Origin: an uncultured Erysipelotrichaceae bacterium
Lineage (GTDB): Bacteria > Bacillota_I > Bacilli_A > RFN20 > CAG-826
NCBI GenBank assembly: GCA_947166565.1
Contig: CAMVEL010000005.1
Span: 21,699 to 85,698 of the forward strand
DNA: 64,000 bases
Direction: 5' to 3'
Below are positions 42,587 through 51,405 of this stretch, in pieces. The position numbers and the translations under genes are program-made. Every line of letters starts with the position of its first letter. The first letter of the stretch is position 1. The notes beneath the pieces were generated by a model. It saw only the letters and a list, made by a program, of their open reading frames with translations. It made no database searches and was not told where the DNA came from.

Positions 42587-43858
42587 TCAAAACCTATCTG
42601 GAATATAGATGCTAACAATAGTGCCCCCATTTTCATTTGGTGTAATGGTTAATGTACCTTTAATTGCCGATAGACGTTCACGAATATTATTTAAAGCAAT
42701 ATGTGGTTCTCCATTATCTTTATTCGAGATACCAGGGCCAGTATCGCTAACGATAATAACGCTGCCATTATCAACTTTTTCTGTTTTAACAGAAACTCGT
42801 AATGGTTCAGTAGAATCAATATTTAGTCCGTATTTTACGGAGTTTTCGACAAGTGGTTGTAAAGTTAGTGGTGGAACGCGAAATAAAGTGTGAGGTGTAT
42901 CAAATTCCACCAAAAGGTTATCTTCATATTGAGCTTTAACAACCGCTAAATAAGCGCGTGTATGTTCTAGTTCTTCTACAAAAGGAATAGGCTCTTTACC
43001 GGTAATAGCGTTGAAGTTTTTACGTAGATAAGTAGTGAAATCAAGCGTGACCTTTTGGGCTTTTTCCGGGTCTTGCTCACAAAGGTAATAGATGCTTGTC
43101 ATCGTGTTGTAGATGAAATGGGGACGCATCTGCAATACGGCGATGCTCGTGCGTTGCTCCGCGATTTCGCGTTGCTGACGCGCGTGGTCTTCTATTTGGT
43201 CGACCATGATGATGCTAAACATCGATAAGGCGCTTATTGAGACGGCCACGACGATCAATATAAAAACGGAAATGAAGGCTTGTAACGACATAACCACCAG
43301 AAGCGGAAGAAGATAAATGAGGAAGGCGATGAAATATTTGGTGCCAAGCATCTTCCTATAACGGATGATCTCGACGAGATTAGTCACGATCAAGGCTAAG
43401 ATAGGCACGATCAACACCCAATAGAAATTCCCGCGGACGAATTCGTTTTCCTTCGTGAAATAATAGATTCCCTCCGTAAGCTGAGTGACGATCAATATGA
43501 CTAACAATGACGCGCAGAAAGCGATATTAAGATAAAACGTGGGGCTTTTGCGGATGCTTTTGCCACAACAGAGCAAAACATAGACGCTCAATAACGGCAT
43601 CAAAACGGATGGTAATGAGGTCTCGAAGAAAGCGATGATCCTCCCTAACCAATCAAGGGTTGGATTCGTGTAGATCACGATGTCGATAACGTAAGTGGCG
43701 ATACTTAATGCCAAAACCGAGAAAGAGGAAATGAAGAATTGTTTGCTTATTTTGTTTAAGCTTGGGAGGATGAACGAAACCACAATCCCAAGAAGAACAA
43801 GTAATAGCAGCGCCCCTCCAACGAAAAAGTATGCGTAAATAAGGGCATCACTACCCAT
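42587..43858 (-). CDS. LytS/YesM-type sensor histidine kinase
   Basis: 423 residues. Six or seven membrane helices fill 1-225. Then comes a His_kinase domain with the phosphoacceptor in LQMRPHFIYNTMTS (about 247), and a GHKL ATPase with LVENSVKYGL, SDTGPGIS and ALNNIRERL. This architecture normally pairs with LytTR regulators. Here the partner is the XRE-receiver gene just upstream, overlapped by 8 bp. The last 430 bp (ATPase domain) are near 35% GC, against about 46% in the rest. The ligand is unknown; small peptide or metabolite sensing is typical of the class. Confidence 0.9.
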   Translation of the reverse strand: MGSDALIYAYFFVGGALLLLVLLGIVVSFILPSLNKISKQFFISSFSVLALSIATYVIDIVIYTNPTLDWLGRIIAFFETSLPSVLMPLLSVYVLLCCGKSIRKSPTFYLNIAFCASLLVILIVTQLTEGIYYFTKENEFVRGNFYWVLIVPILALIVTNLVEIIRYRKMLGTKYFIAFLIYLLPLLVVMSLQAFISVFILIVVAVSISALSMFSIIMVDQIEDHARQQREIAEQRTSIAVLQMRPHFIYNTMTSIYYLCEQDPEKAQKVTLDFTTYLRKNFNAITGKEPIPFVEELEHTRAYLAVVKAQYEDNLLVEFDTPHTLFRVPPLTLQPLVENSVKYGLNIDSTEPLRVSVKTEKVDNGSVIIVSDTGPGISNKDNGEPHIALNNIRERLSAIKGTLTITPNENGGTIVSIYIPDRF

Positions 43859-44453
43859 TATTCGCTCCCTCCCATTGGAATTGGTGCCTTAGTTTTTTAA
43901 GTTGTTCCTTCACGCCTTCCAAAGTAATCGGCTTAACCATGAAGCCGCTGGCTTTGGTGTTCCAGGCCTCAATGGAATATTCGGGATAAGCAGTGAGGAA
44001 AACGACGTTCATCCTAGGATTGATCGCAAGTAAAGAATTGCAGAGGTCGATTCCATTCGCCAAACCTAGTTCAATATCCAAAAACGCCAATGAAACGAGG
44101 TTGCTCTCGACGTATTTGATGGCTTCCGATGGTTTGGTGAAGCCGACGACCGTCGCATTGGGTAGGGCCTTTTCGATAATGGGGGTGCCGCCAGTTAGGA
44201 TGATTTTGTTATCGTCAACGATGATAACTCTTGGATGGTTATCCTCTTTATTGGCGGCATCGAGGAGTTCCACAACCTCCACGTCGAGGATCTTGGCGAT
44301 TTTCGCGATGACGGAAGCACTAGGAAGCCTTCTATCCGCTTCCCAATTCGCCACGCTTGAACGGGTCACGGGTAAACTATCCGCCAGCTGTTTCTGCGAC
44401 ATCCCCTTTTGTTTTCTTGCTTCCGAAAGTGCTTTTCCAAACGTGATTTTCAC
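43851..44453 (-). CDS. XRE helix-turn-helix / receiver-domain regulator
   Basis: 200 residues. The XRE helix-turn-helix is at the N-terminus (about 5-65: ALSEARKQKGMSQKQLADS, SSVANWEADRRLPS). A receiver domain follows (about 78-195) with acidic pair VDDNK, phosphoacceptor Asp in FLDIELG, Thr in FLTAYPEYS and Lys in MVKPIT. This order is the reverse of the usual response regulator. I choose GTG 44453: GGGGG lies 8 nt before it, whereas the ATG pair at 44469-44474 sits only a few bases from a TATAAT (44477-44482) and would be upstream of the transcript start. Overlaps the kinase gene by 8 bp. Confidence 0.88.
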   Translation of the reverse strand: MKITFGKALSEARKQKGMSQKQLADSLPVTRSSVANWEADRRLPSASVIAKIAKILDVEVVELLDAANKEDNHPRVIIVDDNKIILTGGTPIIEKALPNATVVGFTKPSEAIKYVESNLVSLAFLDIELGLANGIDLCNSLLAINPRMNVVFLTAYPEYSIEAWNTKASGFMVKPITLEGVKEQLKKLRHQFQWEGANNG

Positions 44454-44476
44454 CGGTTTAACCCCCGTCATCATTA

Positions 44477-44482
44477 ATTATA
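44477..44482 (-). promoter_or_regulatory. -10 box of regulator-kinase operon
   Basis: TATAAT on the minus strand. The inverted repeat at 44512-44526 lies about 30 bp upstream, where an activator would bind. Confidence 0.5.
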
Positions 44483-44511
44483 TATTGGAAGTTATCATAT
44501 ATAAGGAAAAG

Positions 44512-44526
44512 GTTTCAATCTGAAAC
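44512..44526. promoter_or_regulatory. Inverted repeat GTTTCA-ATC-TGAAAC, copy 1
   Basis: A perfect 6-bp inverted repeat with a 3-bp centre, in the divergent region between the regulator operon and the repeat protein. The identity with copy 2 extends to 21 bp (44506-44526). Likely operator of the adjacent XRE-receiver regulator. Confidence 0.65.
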
Positions 44527-44613
44527 GTTTCGCTTGAATTACATATGCGCGGGAGCGGTTACCCGTTATCTTATTTGTAAGTATTAACAAAGAAAAGCAT
44601 TGCTCAAAGGCAT

Positions 44614-46239
44614 ATGAGGAAAGACGAATTTAATGAATTAAAAATCATTAATGAAGGTGAAAACCCCGATTTTGAGTATGGAAATACCCAAGATTCCGAG
44701 TCGACCTCATATCAAGACAACAATGATCGCCTAAGGGATGAAATTAACGATAATCCGACCTCCAACGGATCGAAACGCCCTTACGAGAATAAGAAGAAAG
44801 AAAGAAAAGACAAATCGGAAAAGGATGGTTCCGGTAAAGGCTCCTCTCATGGTGGAACTTCGGTTGGCACGACGGTCGTGACGGTCGCCGGGGCCTCGAT
44901 GATCGCCGTATCGACCCTTTCCGCCTTAGTCGGTATCAACATCTTCTTCAACGCCAAATTCAAGATGGATAGGATCGAGCCGACCCCGACCTCGATTTCC
45001 TATGAACTTGAATTAACCGATATCAAAAACGATGAATGCATCATCAAACTCGAAAACAAAGATTATAGCGATTCCAAAACGCTTATCGAAGGTCCTAATA
45101 ACGGTGAGTTCACCGGTTTGACCCCACTTACGGAATATAGCATCACCGTCATCGATTTAACCTACAATAACTACGTTTTATATTCGGATAACATCACCAC
45201 CACCGAGGAAGAAATCATTCCTCCTTTAACTACATATACGGTGACGTTCGTCACTAATGGGGGAACGGAAATCCCGTCTCAAACGGTCAACGAAGGGGAT
45301 AAGGTTTCTAAACCAACCGATCCAGTTAGGGAATACTACACCTTTGAAGGCTGGTATTCCGATTCAGACTTGACCGAGGAATATGATTTCGCTTCACCAG
45401 TCACAAGCGATCTAACCCTATACGCGGATTGGGAAGAGCTTATTCCTACGACCATTCTATTTGACGCAAACGGAGGAGAAGGAGAACAAGAACCAGGCAA
45501 CGCCTATATCGGGGAAGAATTCATTTTGCCAGAATGCACATTTACCGCACCTACAGGTTATGCCTTTGATTGCTGGCAGCTTTCAGGCACCGAAGACAAA
45601 TACGAAGCCGGCGAAGGCTATTTGGTCGAAAGCGAAGGCCCGCTGACCTTCCTCGCCGTTTGGGGAGAAGCCGCGACAATGGAGTTCTATCCTGGCATTG
45701 GAGCCCAAGGAAGCGTGACTTCCATTAAAGTCGTGTTAGGCAAAGATTACGAGATTCCTTCCGGAGAAGAACTCTTCACTCCTCCAGAAGGTAAGGAATT
45801 CAGTTATTGGTTCGATGACATGAATAGTGTCCAACGTCATGAGGGAGATGTCATCACCATCGAGGACAATTACTATTCATTCACCGCCATGTGGAAGGAT
45901 TTGCCTTCAGGCACCATCGATTTCGATTCCTTTATTTCCTCTAATTGGGAGAACGTTGGAATCCAAATCGTTTGCATTGAGGAGCTTTCTTCCTTATCCA
46001 TAACCATCGAGCCTACTGAATTAAGTGGCTATATCGGCACGGTCGATTTATTAGCAAACATCAAAGAAACCGGGGAAGATGGCGTTATTTATTTCGATTT
46101 GACCTCAATGACTAATTTCGACGTTATCTATGAATCATTAAGAAGATATCCGCTTAACATCACCCTTTCTGGGGCGACCATCTCTGAACCGGATGCAACG
46201 AGGGAGATCCTTGTTTATCAAGTTTATTGTTATCGATAA
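44614..46239 (+). CDS. Membrane-anchored repeat protein (FN3-like, Flg_new repeats)
   Basis: 541 residues, with no cleavable signal. A polar, Lys/Asp/Ser-rich N-terminal region (1-85) should be cytoplasmic. One helix follows (about 86-110, TTVVTVAGASMIAVS...). The rest is extracellular: a fibronectin-III-like segment (about 125-195, with SISYELELTDI and GLTPLTEYSITV), at least two Listeria-Bacteroides (Flg_new) repeats (about 205-275, with TFEGWYSDSDLTEEYDF and ADW; 278-345), and further beta modules to the end. Adhesion or envelope sensing is inferred. TTACCC-17-TATTAA (about 44560-44590) is a candidate promoter. Divergent from the regulator-kinase pair, sharing the operator. Confidence 0.75.
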   Translation: MRKDEFNELKIINEGENPDFEYGNTQDSESTSYQDNNDRLRDEINDNPTSNGSKRPYENKKKERKDKSEKDGSGKGSSHGGTSVGTTVVTVAGASMIAVSTLSALVGINIFFNAKFKMDRIEPTPTSISYELELTDIKNDECIIKLENKDYSDSKTLIEGPNNGEFTGLTPLTEYSITVIDLTYNNYVLYSDNITTTEEEIIPPLTTYTVTFVTNGGTEIPSQTVNEGDKVSKPTDPVREYYTFEGWYSDSDLTEEYDFASPVTSDLTLYADWEELIPTTILFDANGGEGEQEPGNAYIGEEFILPECTFTAPTGYAFDCWQLSGTEDKYEAGEGYLVESEGPLTFLAVWGEAATMEFYPGIGAQGSVTSIKVVLGKDYEIPSGEELFTPPEGKEFSYWFDDMNSVQRHEGDVITIEDNYYSFTAMWKDLPSGTIDFDSFISSNWENVGIQIVCIEELSSLSITIEPTELSGYIGTVDLLANIKETGEDGVIYFDLTSMTNFDVIYESLRRYPLNITLSGATISEPDATREILVYQVYCYR

Positions 46240-46272
46240 GATAAACTTTTTACTTTTTTAGGAGGCACTTTT

Positions 46273-47298
46273 ATGGAAAAGAAAAAAGTAATGAAGATCA
46301 TCGGCTGGGTAGTCTTAGGACTGCTAGCCATCGGCACCGTCATCTCGTTTGTCTTTGACAAGAAGATATTCGGGGCCGAAACAATATTCGTCCCTAATGC
46401 GGGAGCGGGGGACTTCGTCAACTACATGTTGACTAGAGGGATTCCAGCCATCATTAGGACGGGACAGATAGTGGTTATCGCGATTATAGCCTACTATCTA
46501 TTGTCGCTTTTAGCGAAGATCACGTTTGAATCCAAGAAGACCGTAACGATCGCCTTATTGCTTCTTAACTTGGTCAAATGGGTCGTCGCGATCGCTTCGG
46601 TCTTCCTCATTATGGGGGCTTGGGGCGCGGACACCACCTTGATGCTAGCTTCCGCCGGGGTATTGACCCTTATCATAGGTCTTGGATCACAAGCCTTGGT
46701 CTCCGATATCCTCGCCGGTGTCTTCATCGTCTTCGAAGGCGATTTCCAAGTTGGCGATATCGTCATCATCGATGGCTGGAGGGGCGAAGTCAAATCGATT
46801 GGCATCAGAACCACCAAGTTAGTCGATGCCGGAGGCAACATCAAGATCATGAACAATAGCGATATCCGTTCGATCGTCAACCAAACCCAAGAACTATCGG
46901 TTGCCAAATGCTACGTCTCCATCGGTTACGAAGCCCGTATCGAAAACGTCGAGGCCGTCATCGCCGATAACATGGATAAGTTAAAGGAAAAAATCCCCGC
47001 GATCATCGAAGGTCCTTTCTATAAAGGCGTTTCTGAATTAGGCGAAAGTGCGGTCAACCTCCTTTTCGTCGCCAAGTGCAAAGAAGCGGATATCTATCAA
47101 GTTCAACGTGACTTAAATAGGGAAATCAAAATCATCTTCGACGACAACAACATCAATATCCCATTTAACCAAATCGTCGTTCATATGGGTGAAGAGGATA
47201 AACCCAAGGAGATCGTCAGCAAGAAGATAATCGAGAAAGCCCAGGAATTCACCGAAGAACAAAAGGACTTATCTAAGAATATCGACGACAAAAAGTAA
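46273..47298 (+). CDS. MscS-family mechanosensitive channel
   Basis: 341 residues. Three or four helices lead into the pore helix LASAGVLTLIIGLGSQALVS and the following DILAGVFIVFEGDFQVGDIV, the MscS signature. The beta and C-terminal alpha/beta domains follow (to about 315), and a charged tail ends the protein. Opens under membrane tension to release osmolytes. GGAGG lies 8 nt before the ATG. It starts 33 bp after the repeat protein, so probably the same transcript; both would then be under the GTTTCA-ATC-TGAAAC operator. Confidence 0.92.
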   Translation: MEKKKVMKIIGWVVLGLLAIGTVISFVFDKKIFGAETIFVPNAGAGDFVNYMLTRGIPAIIRTGQIVVIAIIAYYLLSLLAKITFESKKTVTIALLLLNLVKWVVAIASVFLIMGAWGADTTLMLASAGVLTLIIGLGSQALVSDILAGVFIVFEGDFQVGDIVIIDGWRGEVKSIGIRTTKLVDAGGNIKIMNNSDIRSIVNQTQELSVAKCYVSIGYEARIENVEAVIADNMDKLKEKIPAIIEGPFYKGVSELGESAVNLLFVAKCKEADIYQVQRDLNREIKIIFDDNNINIPFNQIVVHMGEEDKPKEIVSKKIIEKAQEFTEEQKDLSKNIDDKK

Positions 47299-47321
47299 AC
47301 TTCCTATTAAAACTTTTCTAT

Positions 47322-47358
47322 GCCCCAAATCCCGAACAACAGGAGGAGGGGTATTTTT
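47322..47358 (+). terminator. Possible weak terminator after mscS gene
   Basis: ATGCCCC pairs with GGGGTAT over an interrupted stem followed by TTTTTCG. Imperfect. Confidence 0.45.
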
Positions 47359-47411
47359 CGTTTTGATGAAGGCGGGCCATAAAACTTCTGAATGATTTGG
47401 ATAGCGAAAAG

Positions 47412-47426
47412 GTTTCAATCTGAAAC
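47412..47426. promoter_or_regulatory. Inverted repeat GTTTCA-ATC-TGAAAC, copy 2
   Basis: Identical to copy 1 over 21 bp (47406-47426). It lies 97 bp before the secreted-protein ATG, about 25 bp upstream of a possible TTGCAC -35. Confidence 0.65.
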
Positions 47427-47522
47427 AATCCATCATATTTTCTTGCACCAGCGTATTCGCGCGTTAACATTTTGCAAGCGCTAAAGCGCGCTCTTCTTTT
47501 AAATAATTAGGGAGGATTAATC

Positions 47523-48092
47523 ATGAACAAAAGATTACTATTCATAGCAGGGGCTACCACTCTTTTATCAGCCGCAGTCGTTGTCACCTCTTTTTTCGCC
47601 ACTAATAGAAATTTCGCTAGTACAAATGCTGCTGGTCCTATTTACATCGATCCAGATCCAGATCCAATTGAAGTTGTTACTGTTACTCCGACCACTTTAA
47701 CGTATACAGATTTTAACGATTTTGTGAGGGATCGTTGGGCCGAATCTCCGAACGGAAATTTAATTGGAATCCATTTAGGAGGAGGTTTCGGGATTAACGA
47801 TGGTCTTGTACTTGATAAAGAGGAAGGATCATATATTACAACAGCCGAAGTTTCCACCAATCCATCTGCAAAGAAATATGCCTTTAGCGAAATCATGACA
47901 CTTAGAGTTCATTTCAGCGGAAGTTTAAATGTTACTACTCCAAGCGGAACTGAAGCACTTTCCAACGGTGTAGAGAAAAATTTGAATTCCGCTTCGTATT
48001 TTCGGATTGATCCAGCTTCAGGAGAATGGACCGTGGTTACATCGATTGAAGTTACATACAACTCAACTGCCAATTTCTGCAATCAGAATTAA
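47523..48092 (+). CDS. Secreted hypothetical protein, 189 aa
   Basis: Not recognised. A signal peptide (about 1-38) is followed by DPDPDPIEV and a beta-rich domain with TLTYTDFNDFVRDRW and Gly-rich IHLGGGFGINDG. No sortase motif or membrane anchor. AGGGAGGA lies 8 nt before the ATG. It is AT-richer (about 40% GC) than the housekeeping genes and is preceded by operator copy 2, so it is probably controlled by the XRE-receiver/LytS pair. A hairpin-forming GCGCTAAAGCGC lies in its leader. Confidence 0.75.
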   Translation: MNKRLLFIAGATTLLSAAVVVTSFFATNRNFASTNAAGPIYIDPDPDPIEVVTVTPTTLTYTDFNDFVRDRWAESPNGNLIGIHLGGGFGINDGLVLDKEEGSYITTAEVSTNPSAKKYAFSEIMTLRVHFSGSLNVTTPSGTEALSNGVEKNLNSASYFRIDPASGEWTVVTSIEVTYNSTANFCNQN

Positions 48093-48475
48093 CGTCAATT
48101 AATGCTTATTGACGTGCAATCATTGAGACTCTCTCATAACAACGAAAGCGCCAGGTGAACTATAAACTGACGTTTTTTTGTTTTTTCATACTAACGAATA
48201 CAACCAACTCCAAAACATTTCCTCAAAAGTACTATTTTTTGGCATATTTCAAAAACGTGGGTTTTTACATATATCTGCATTCCATTTATATTGGCTGAAA
48301 AAGCAAGGATATCAAACGTGGATATCCTTCACAACCATCCAAAGGAACTAGCACAGATTTGTAAAATGAATTTATGTAAACGATATAGAAAAGACATTAA
48401 TTCTAAGCATTTATTTGAGATGGAAAAAGTAATAAAAAACACGTATTTTTACGTACGTGTCTAAACAATCAAGAA
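48093..48475. other. AT-rich intergenic region
   Basis: No coding region I can support. It starts with an 8-bp inverted repeat ACGTCAAT/ATTGACGT (48092-48099 with 48108-48115) that overlaps the stop codon of the secreted-protein gene but lacks a T run, and ends with the tRNA-Ser terminator. Confidence 0.6.
48432..48461 (-). terminator. Terminator after tRNA-Ser
   Basis: The stem ACACGTA/TACGTGT (48439-48445 with 48454-48460) is followed on the minus strand by TTTTTATTA. Confidence 0.75.
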
Positions 48476-48566
48476 TGGCGGAGGAAAAGGGATTCGAACC
48501 CTTGCTCCCCGTTAAGAGACTACGAGCTTTCCAAGCCCGCCCCTTCGGCCACTTGGGTATTCCTCC
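48476..48566 (-). tRNA. tRNA-Ser(GGA)
   Basis: A 91-nt class II tRNA with encoded CCA. The acceptor is GGAGGAA/TTCCTCC. The anticodon stem CGGGC/GCTCG encloses TTGGAAA with anticodon GGA. Confidence 0.96.
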
Positions 48567-48592
48567 GCGTTTGCCGCCGAAGCGACGAAACG

Positions 48593-48620
48593 ATTATAAG
48601 CAAATAGCCCTATAAGTCAA
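48593..48620 (-). promoter_or_regulatory. Promoter of tRNA-Ser
   Basis: TTGACT, 16 bp, TATAAT on the minus strand. Confidence 0.7.
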
Positions 48621-48677
48621 TCTTTTTCGCAATAAAAAGTCATTTTTATTGGCGCTTATTTTCCTGCTGCATAAGAG

Positions 48678-48683
48678 TATACT
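48678..48683 (+). promoter_or_regulatory. -10 box of RluA-type gene, 9 nt from ATG
   Basis: TATACT followed by nine bases and the ATG at 48693. No Shine-Dalgarno, and the -35 is weak. Confidence 0.5.
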
Positions 48684-48692
48684 TTCATTGCC

Positions 48693-49661
48693 ATGAAAGA
48701 AATCAGAGTTCCATCCTCAAGCGAAGGCCAAAGAATCGAGAAGTTCGTCCGCAAATACCTCGAAGAGGCCCCTTTGGGTTTTATCTATAAGGCCTTCCGT
48801 AAAAAAGACATCAAGATCAACGGCCATTGGGTCAAGAAGGACGCGATCGTCCATGAAGGTGACCTCGTTAGGATCTATGTTACGGAAGCCCAACTTGAGG
48901 ATTTCCGCAAACCCCGTCCCGCGGAAAAGCGTGAATTCCCTTATGAGATTGTCTATGAGGATGAAAACGTTTTGCTTATCAATAAGCCTAAAGGCGTCCT
49001 CGTCTATGGGGACAAAACGGGCGTTAGGGAAACGCTTGGCAATGCCGTTTTGGATTATCTTTACCTCACCGGGGAATATGATCCTAACAATTCTGCGTTC
49101 ACCCCCTCTCCCGCCCATCGTCTTGACCGCAACACCTCTGGGCTTGTGATATATGGCAAAACCGACGCGGCCTTAAAGGAACTCACGGAATTATTTAAGG
49201 ATAGAAAAGAAATCGAAAAGCATTACCTAGCTTTGGTTTTAGGCGATTTGCCAAAAGACAAAGGGGAGATCAACAAGCCTTTGAAGAAAGACTCGTTCTC
49301 GGGAAGGGTATCCGTCGCCCCAATAGAAGAAGGGGGTAAAACCGCCTTGACCCGTTATGAAGTGAAGAAGCGTTACGGAAAATACACCCTTGTCGAGGTG
49401 GATTTAATAACTGGACGCACCCACCAAATCCGCGTCCATTTCGCCTCCATCGGCCATCCTCTTGTCGGGGATGAGAAATACGGGGACTTCGCTTCCTGCC
49501 GGGAAGTCAAGGCCAAAACCGGCCTCGATTATCAGTTTCTTCACGCCTATAGCATGGCTTTTGGCGATGTCAAAGGTCCCTTAGCGAACCTTAAGGGCAA
49601 AACATTTACGGCGAAAATGCCTGAATCTTTAACAAAAGCGATTGAAATACTCGTTTCCTAA
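48693..49661 (+). CDS. RluA-family pseudouridine synthase
   Basis: Converts uridine to pseudouridine in rRNA (RluC/RluD-like). An S4 RNA-binding domain (about 10-75) precedes the catalytic domain. The signature AHRLDRNTSGLV (about residue 150) carries the catalytic Asp, with ITGRTHQIRVHFA and HPLVGDEKYGD further on. 322 residues, complete. Site specificity (rRNA positions) is not readable. A TATACT box 9 nt before the ATG and no ribosome-binding site point to a leaderless mRNA. Confidence 0.93.
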   Translation: MKEIRVPSSSEGQRIEKFVRKYLEEAPLGFIYKAFRKKDIKINGHWVKKDAIVHEGDLVRIYVTEAQLEDFRKPRPAEKREFPYEIVYEDENVLLINKPKGVLVYGDKTGVRETLGNAVLDYLYLTGEYDPNNSAFTPSPAHRLDRNTSGLVIYGKTDAALKELTELFKDRKEIEKHYLALVLGDLPKDKGEINKPLKKDSFSGRVSVAPIEEGGKTALTRYEVKKRYGKYTLVEVDLITGRTHQIRVHFASIGHPLVGDEKYGDFASCREVKAKTGLDYQFLHAYSMAFGDVKGPLANLKGKTFTAKMPESLTKAIEILVS

Positions 49662-49695
49662 AAGGAAAATATATTCGATTTAAGGGAGAGTCGTT

Positions 49696-51405
49696 ATGAA
49701 CTACAAGGAAAACGTTGCGATCTGGCTCAATTCGAACAAAGTGAGCGAAGAGGAAAAAGCCCAAATCAGGGCCATGGACGATGCCGCGCTTCAAGATGCC
49801 TTCGGGCGCGATGCCGAATTCGGCACCGGGGGAATGCGCGCGAAAATGGGTCCTGGGACCAATAGGCTTAATCGATTTACCCTTGGAAAAGCCAACTACG
49901 GGTTCGCTCTTTTCCTTTTGAAGAACTGCAAAAACGTCCGTGAAAGAGGCGTCGTCATCTCTCACGATAACCGTTATTTCGCGGATGAATTCACGAAGCT
50001 CTGCGCGGATATCTTCAATCGTCTTGGCATCAAGGCCTATGTCTTCGACGCTCTCCGCCCGACCCCCGAACTCTCCTATGCCGTCAGATATTTAGGCGCG
50101 GCAGGAGGAGTCATGATCACCGCCTCCCATAATGCGAAGGAATATAACGGCTACAAGGTCTATGATGAGACCGGTTGTCAAATCGTTCCCGATAAGATTG
50201 CCCCAATGCTCGAGCTTCTTGCCTCGCTTCCCGATCCCATTTCTTTGGAAATGGATGAAGTGGAAAAGAAGGGCGAGACCCTCGTTTGTCCAAAAGAGGT
50301 CGATGACACCTATGTCGAACTCGTCAAGAAATGCCAAATCAACCCAGATTTGGACAAGAAGGGTTTCAAGGTCATCTATACCCCTCAACATGGCGCTTCC
50401 TACGAGACCGCGATGCGCGTCTTCCAAGAAGTCGGCTATGAGATCATCCCAATCGTGGAACAATGCAATCACGATCCTGCCTTTGGAGGTACCAAATCCC
50501 CTAACCCCGAGGTCGCTTCGGCTTGGGAAAAGGCCCTTGAGTACGCGCATAGATACAATGCGGACCTCGCGGTTATGACCGACCCCGATGGCGATAGATG
50601 TGGACTTGCCTATCTTTCTTCCAAAGGAACCTATGAAAGATTGACCGGGAACGAATCCGGCGCCCTCCTTATCGATTATCTTTTCTCTCAACGCATCGCG
50701 AAGAAGAGCATGCCCGAAAACCCCGTCATGTATGACACGATCGTCACCTCTTCCTTAGGCGAAGACGTCGCCGCCTCCTACGGGGTCAAGGTCGAATCCT
50801 TCCTCACCGGATTCAAATTCATCGGCGAGAGGATCGCCCATTATGAAAGAGAAGGGCATGGTCCGACATTCGTCTTTGGCTATGAGGAATCCTATGGTTG
50901 CCTAATCGCCCCGTTTGTTAGGGACAAAGACGGCATTCAGGCCATCCTTCTTTATACCGAAATGGCTCTATTCTATAAACGCAAAGGCATCGCCTTGGAT
51001 GAGGCCCTCGAAGCCCTCGAAGCGAAGCATGGTTACCATTATCCAACCCTTTTCGATACCTATTTCGAAGGGGCGGAAGGACCAGCCAAGATGAAATCCA
51101 TAATGGCTAACCTAAGGAAGGACCCACCCAAGGAAATCGCTGGACTCGAGGTCAAGGAAGTCAGGGATTACCTCCTCGATATCATCACCGATAAGGATGG
51201 CAAGGTCTCCAAAATCGAAGGCCTTCCCCCAAGCGACGTCCTCAAATTCGTCTTCGTCGACGGCTCGACTTTGGCAATCCGTCCTTCCGGAACCGAACCG
51301 AAGATCAAATTCTACGTCGAAACCATGGGCAAATCCAAGGAAGGCCTAAAGGAGAAAGCCCTCGCCCTTAACGAAGACTTCCGCAAGAAAGTTGGTATCG
51401 CCTGA
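49696..51405 (+). CDS. pgcA: Phosphoglucomutase/phosphomannomutase (PgcA type)
   Basis: Interconverts hexose 1- and 6-phosphates for glycolysis and cell-wall precursor synthesis. The active-site serine is in GVMITASHNAKEYNGYK, the Mg2+ loop is MTDPDGDRCGL, sugar-binding FGYEESYG is present, and the phosphate-binding RPSGTEPKIKFY is near the C-terminus. 569 residues matches alpha-phosphoglucomutases of Bacillota. AAGGGAGAG lies before the ATG. Its TGA overlaps the ATG of the Spx-like gene by one base. Confidence 0.96.
   Translation: MNYKENVAIWLNSNKVSEEEKAQIRAMDDAALQDAFGRDAEFGTGGMRAKMGPGTNRLNRFTLGKANYGFALFLLKNCKNVRERGVVISHDNRYFADEFTKLCADIFNRLGIKAYVFDALRPTPELSYAVRYLGAAGGVMITASHNAKEYNGYKVYDETGCQIVPDKIAPMLELLASLPDPISLEMDEVEKKGETLVCPKEVDDTYVELVKKCQINPDLDKKGFKVIYTPQHGASYETAMRVFQEVGYEIIPIVEQCNHDPAFGGTKSPNPEVASAWEKALEYAHRYNADLAVMTDPDGDRCGLAYLSSKGTYERLTGNESGALLIDYLFSQRIAKKSMPENPVMYDTIVTSSLGEDVAASYGVKVESFLTGFKFIGERIAHYEREGHGPTFVFGYEESYGCLIAPFVRDKDGIQAILLYTEMALFYKRKGIALDEALEALEAKHGYHYPTLFDTYFEGAEGPAKMKSIMANLRKDPPKEIAGLEVKEVRDYLLDIITDKDGKVSKIEGLPPSDVLKFVFVDGSTLAIRPSGTEPKIKFYVETMGKSKEGLKEKALALNEDFRKKVGIA

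Noticed and set aside
44454..44474. ATG pair at 44469-44474 as start of the XRE-receiver gene
   Set aside because: It would begin within 3-6 bp of the predicted -10 box, upstream of the expected transcript start; the GTG at 44453 has GGGGG at proper spacing.
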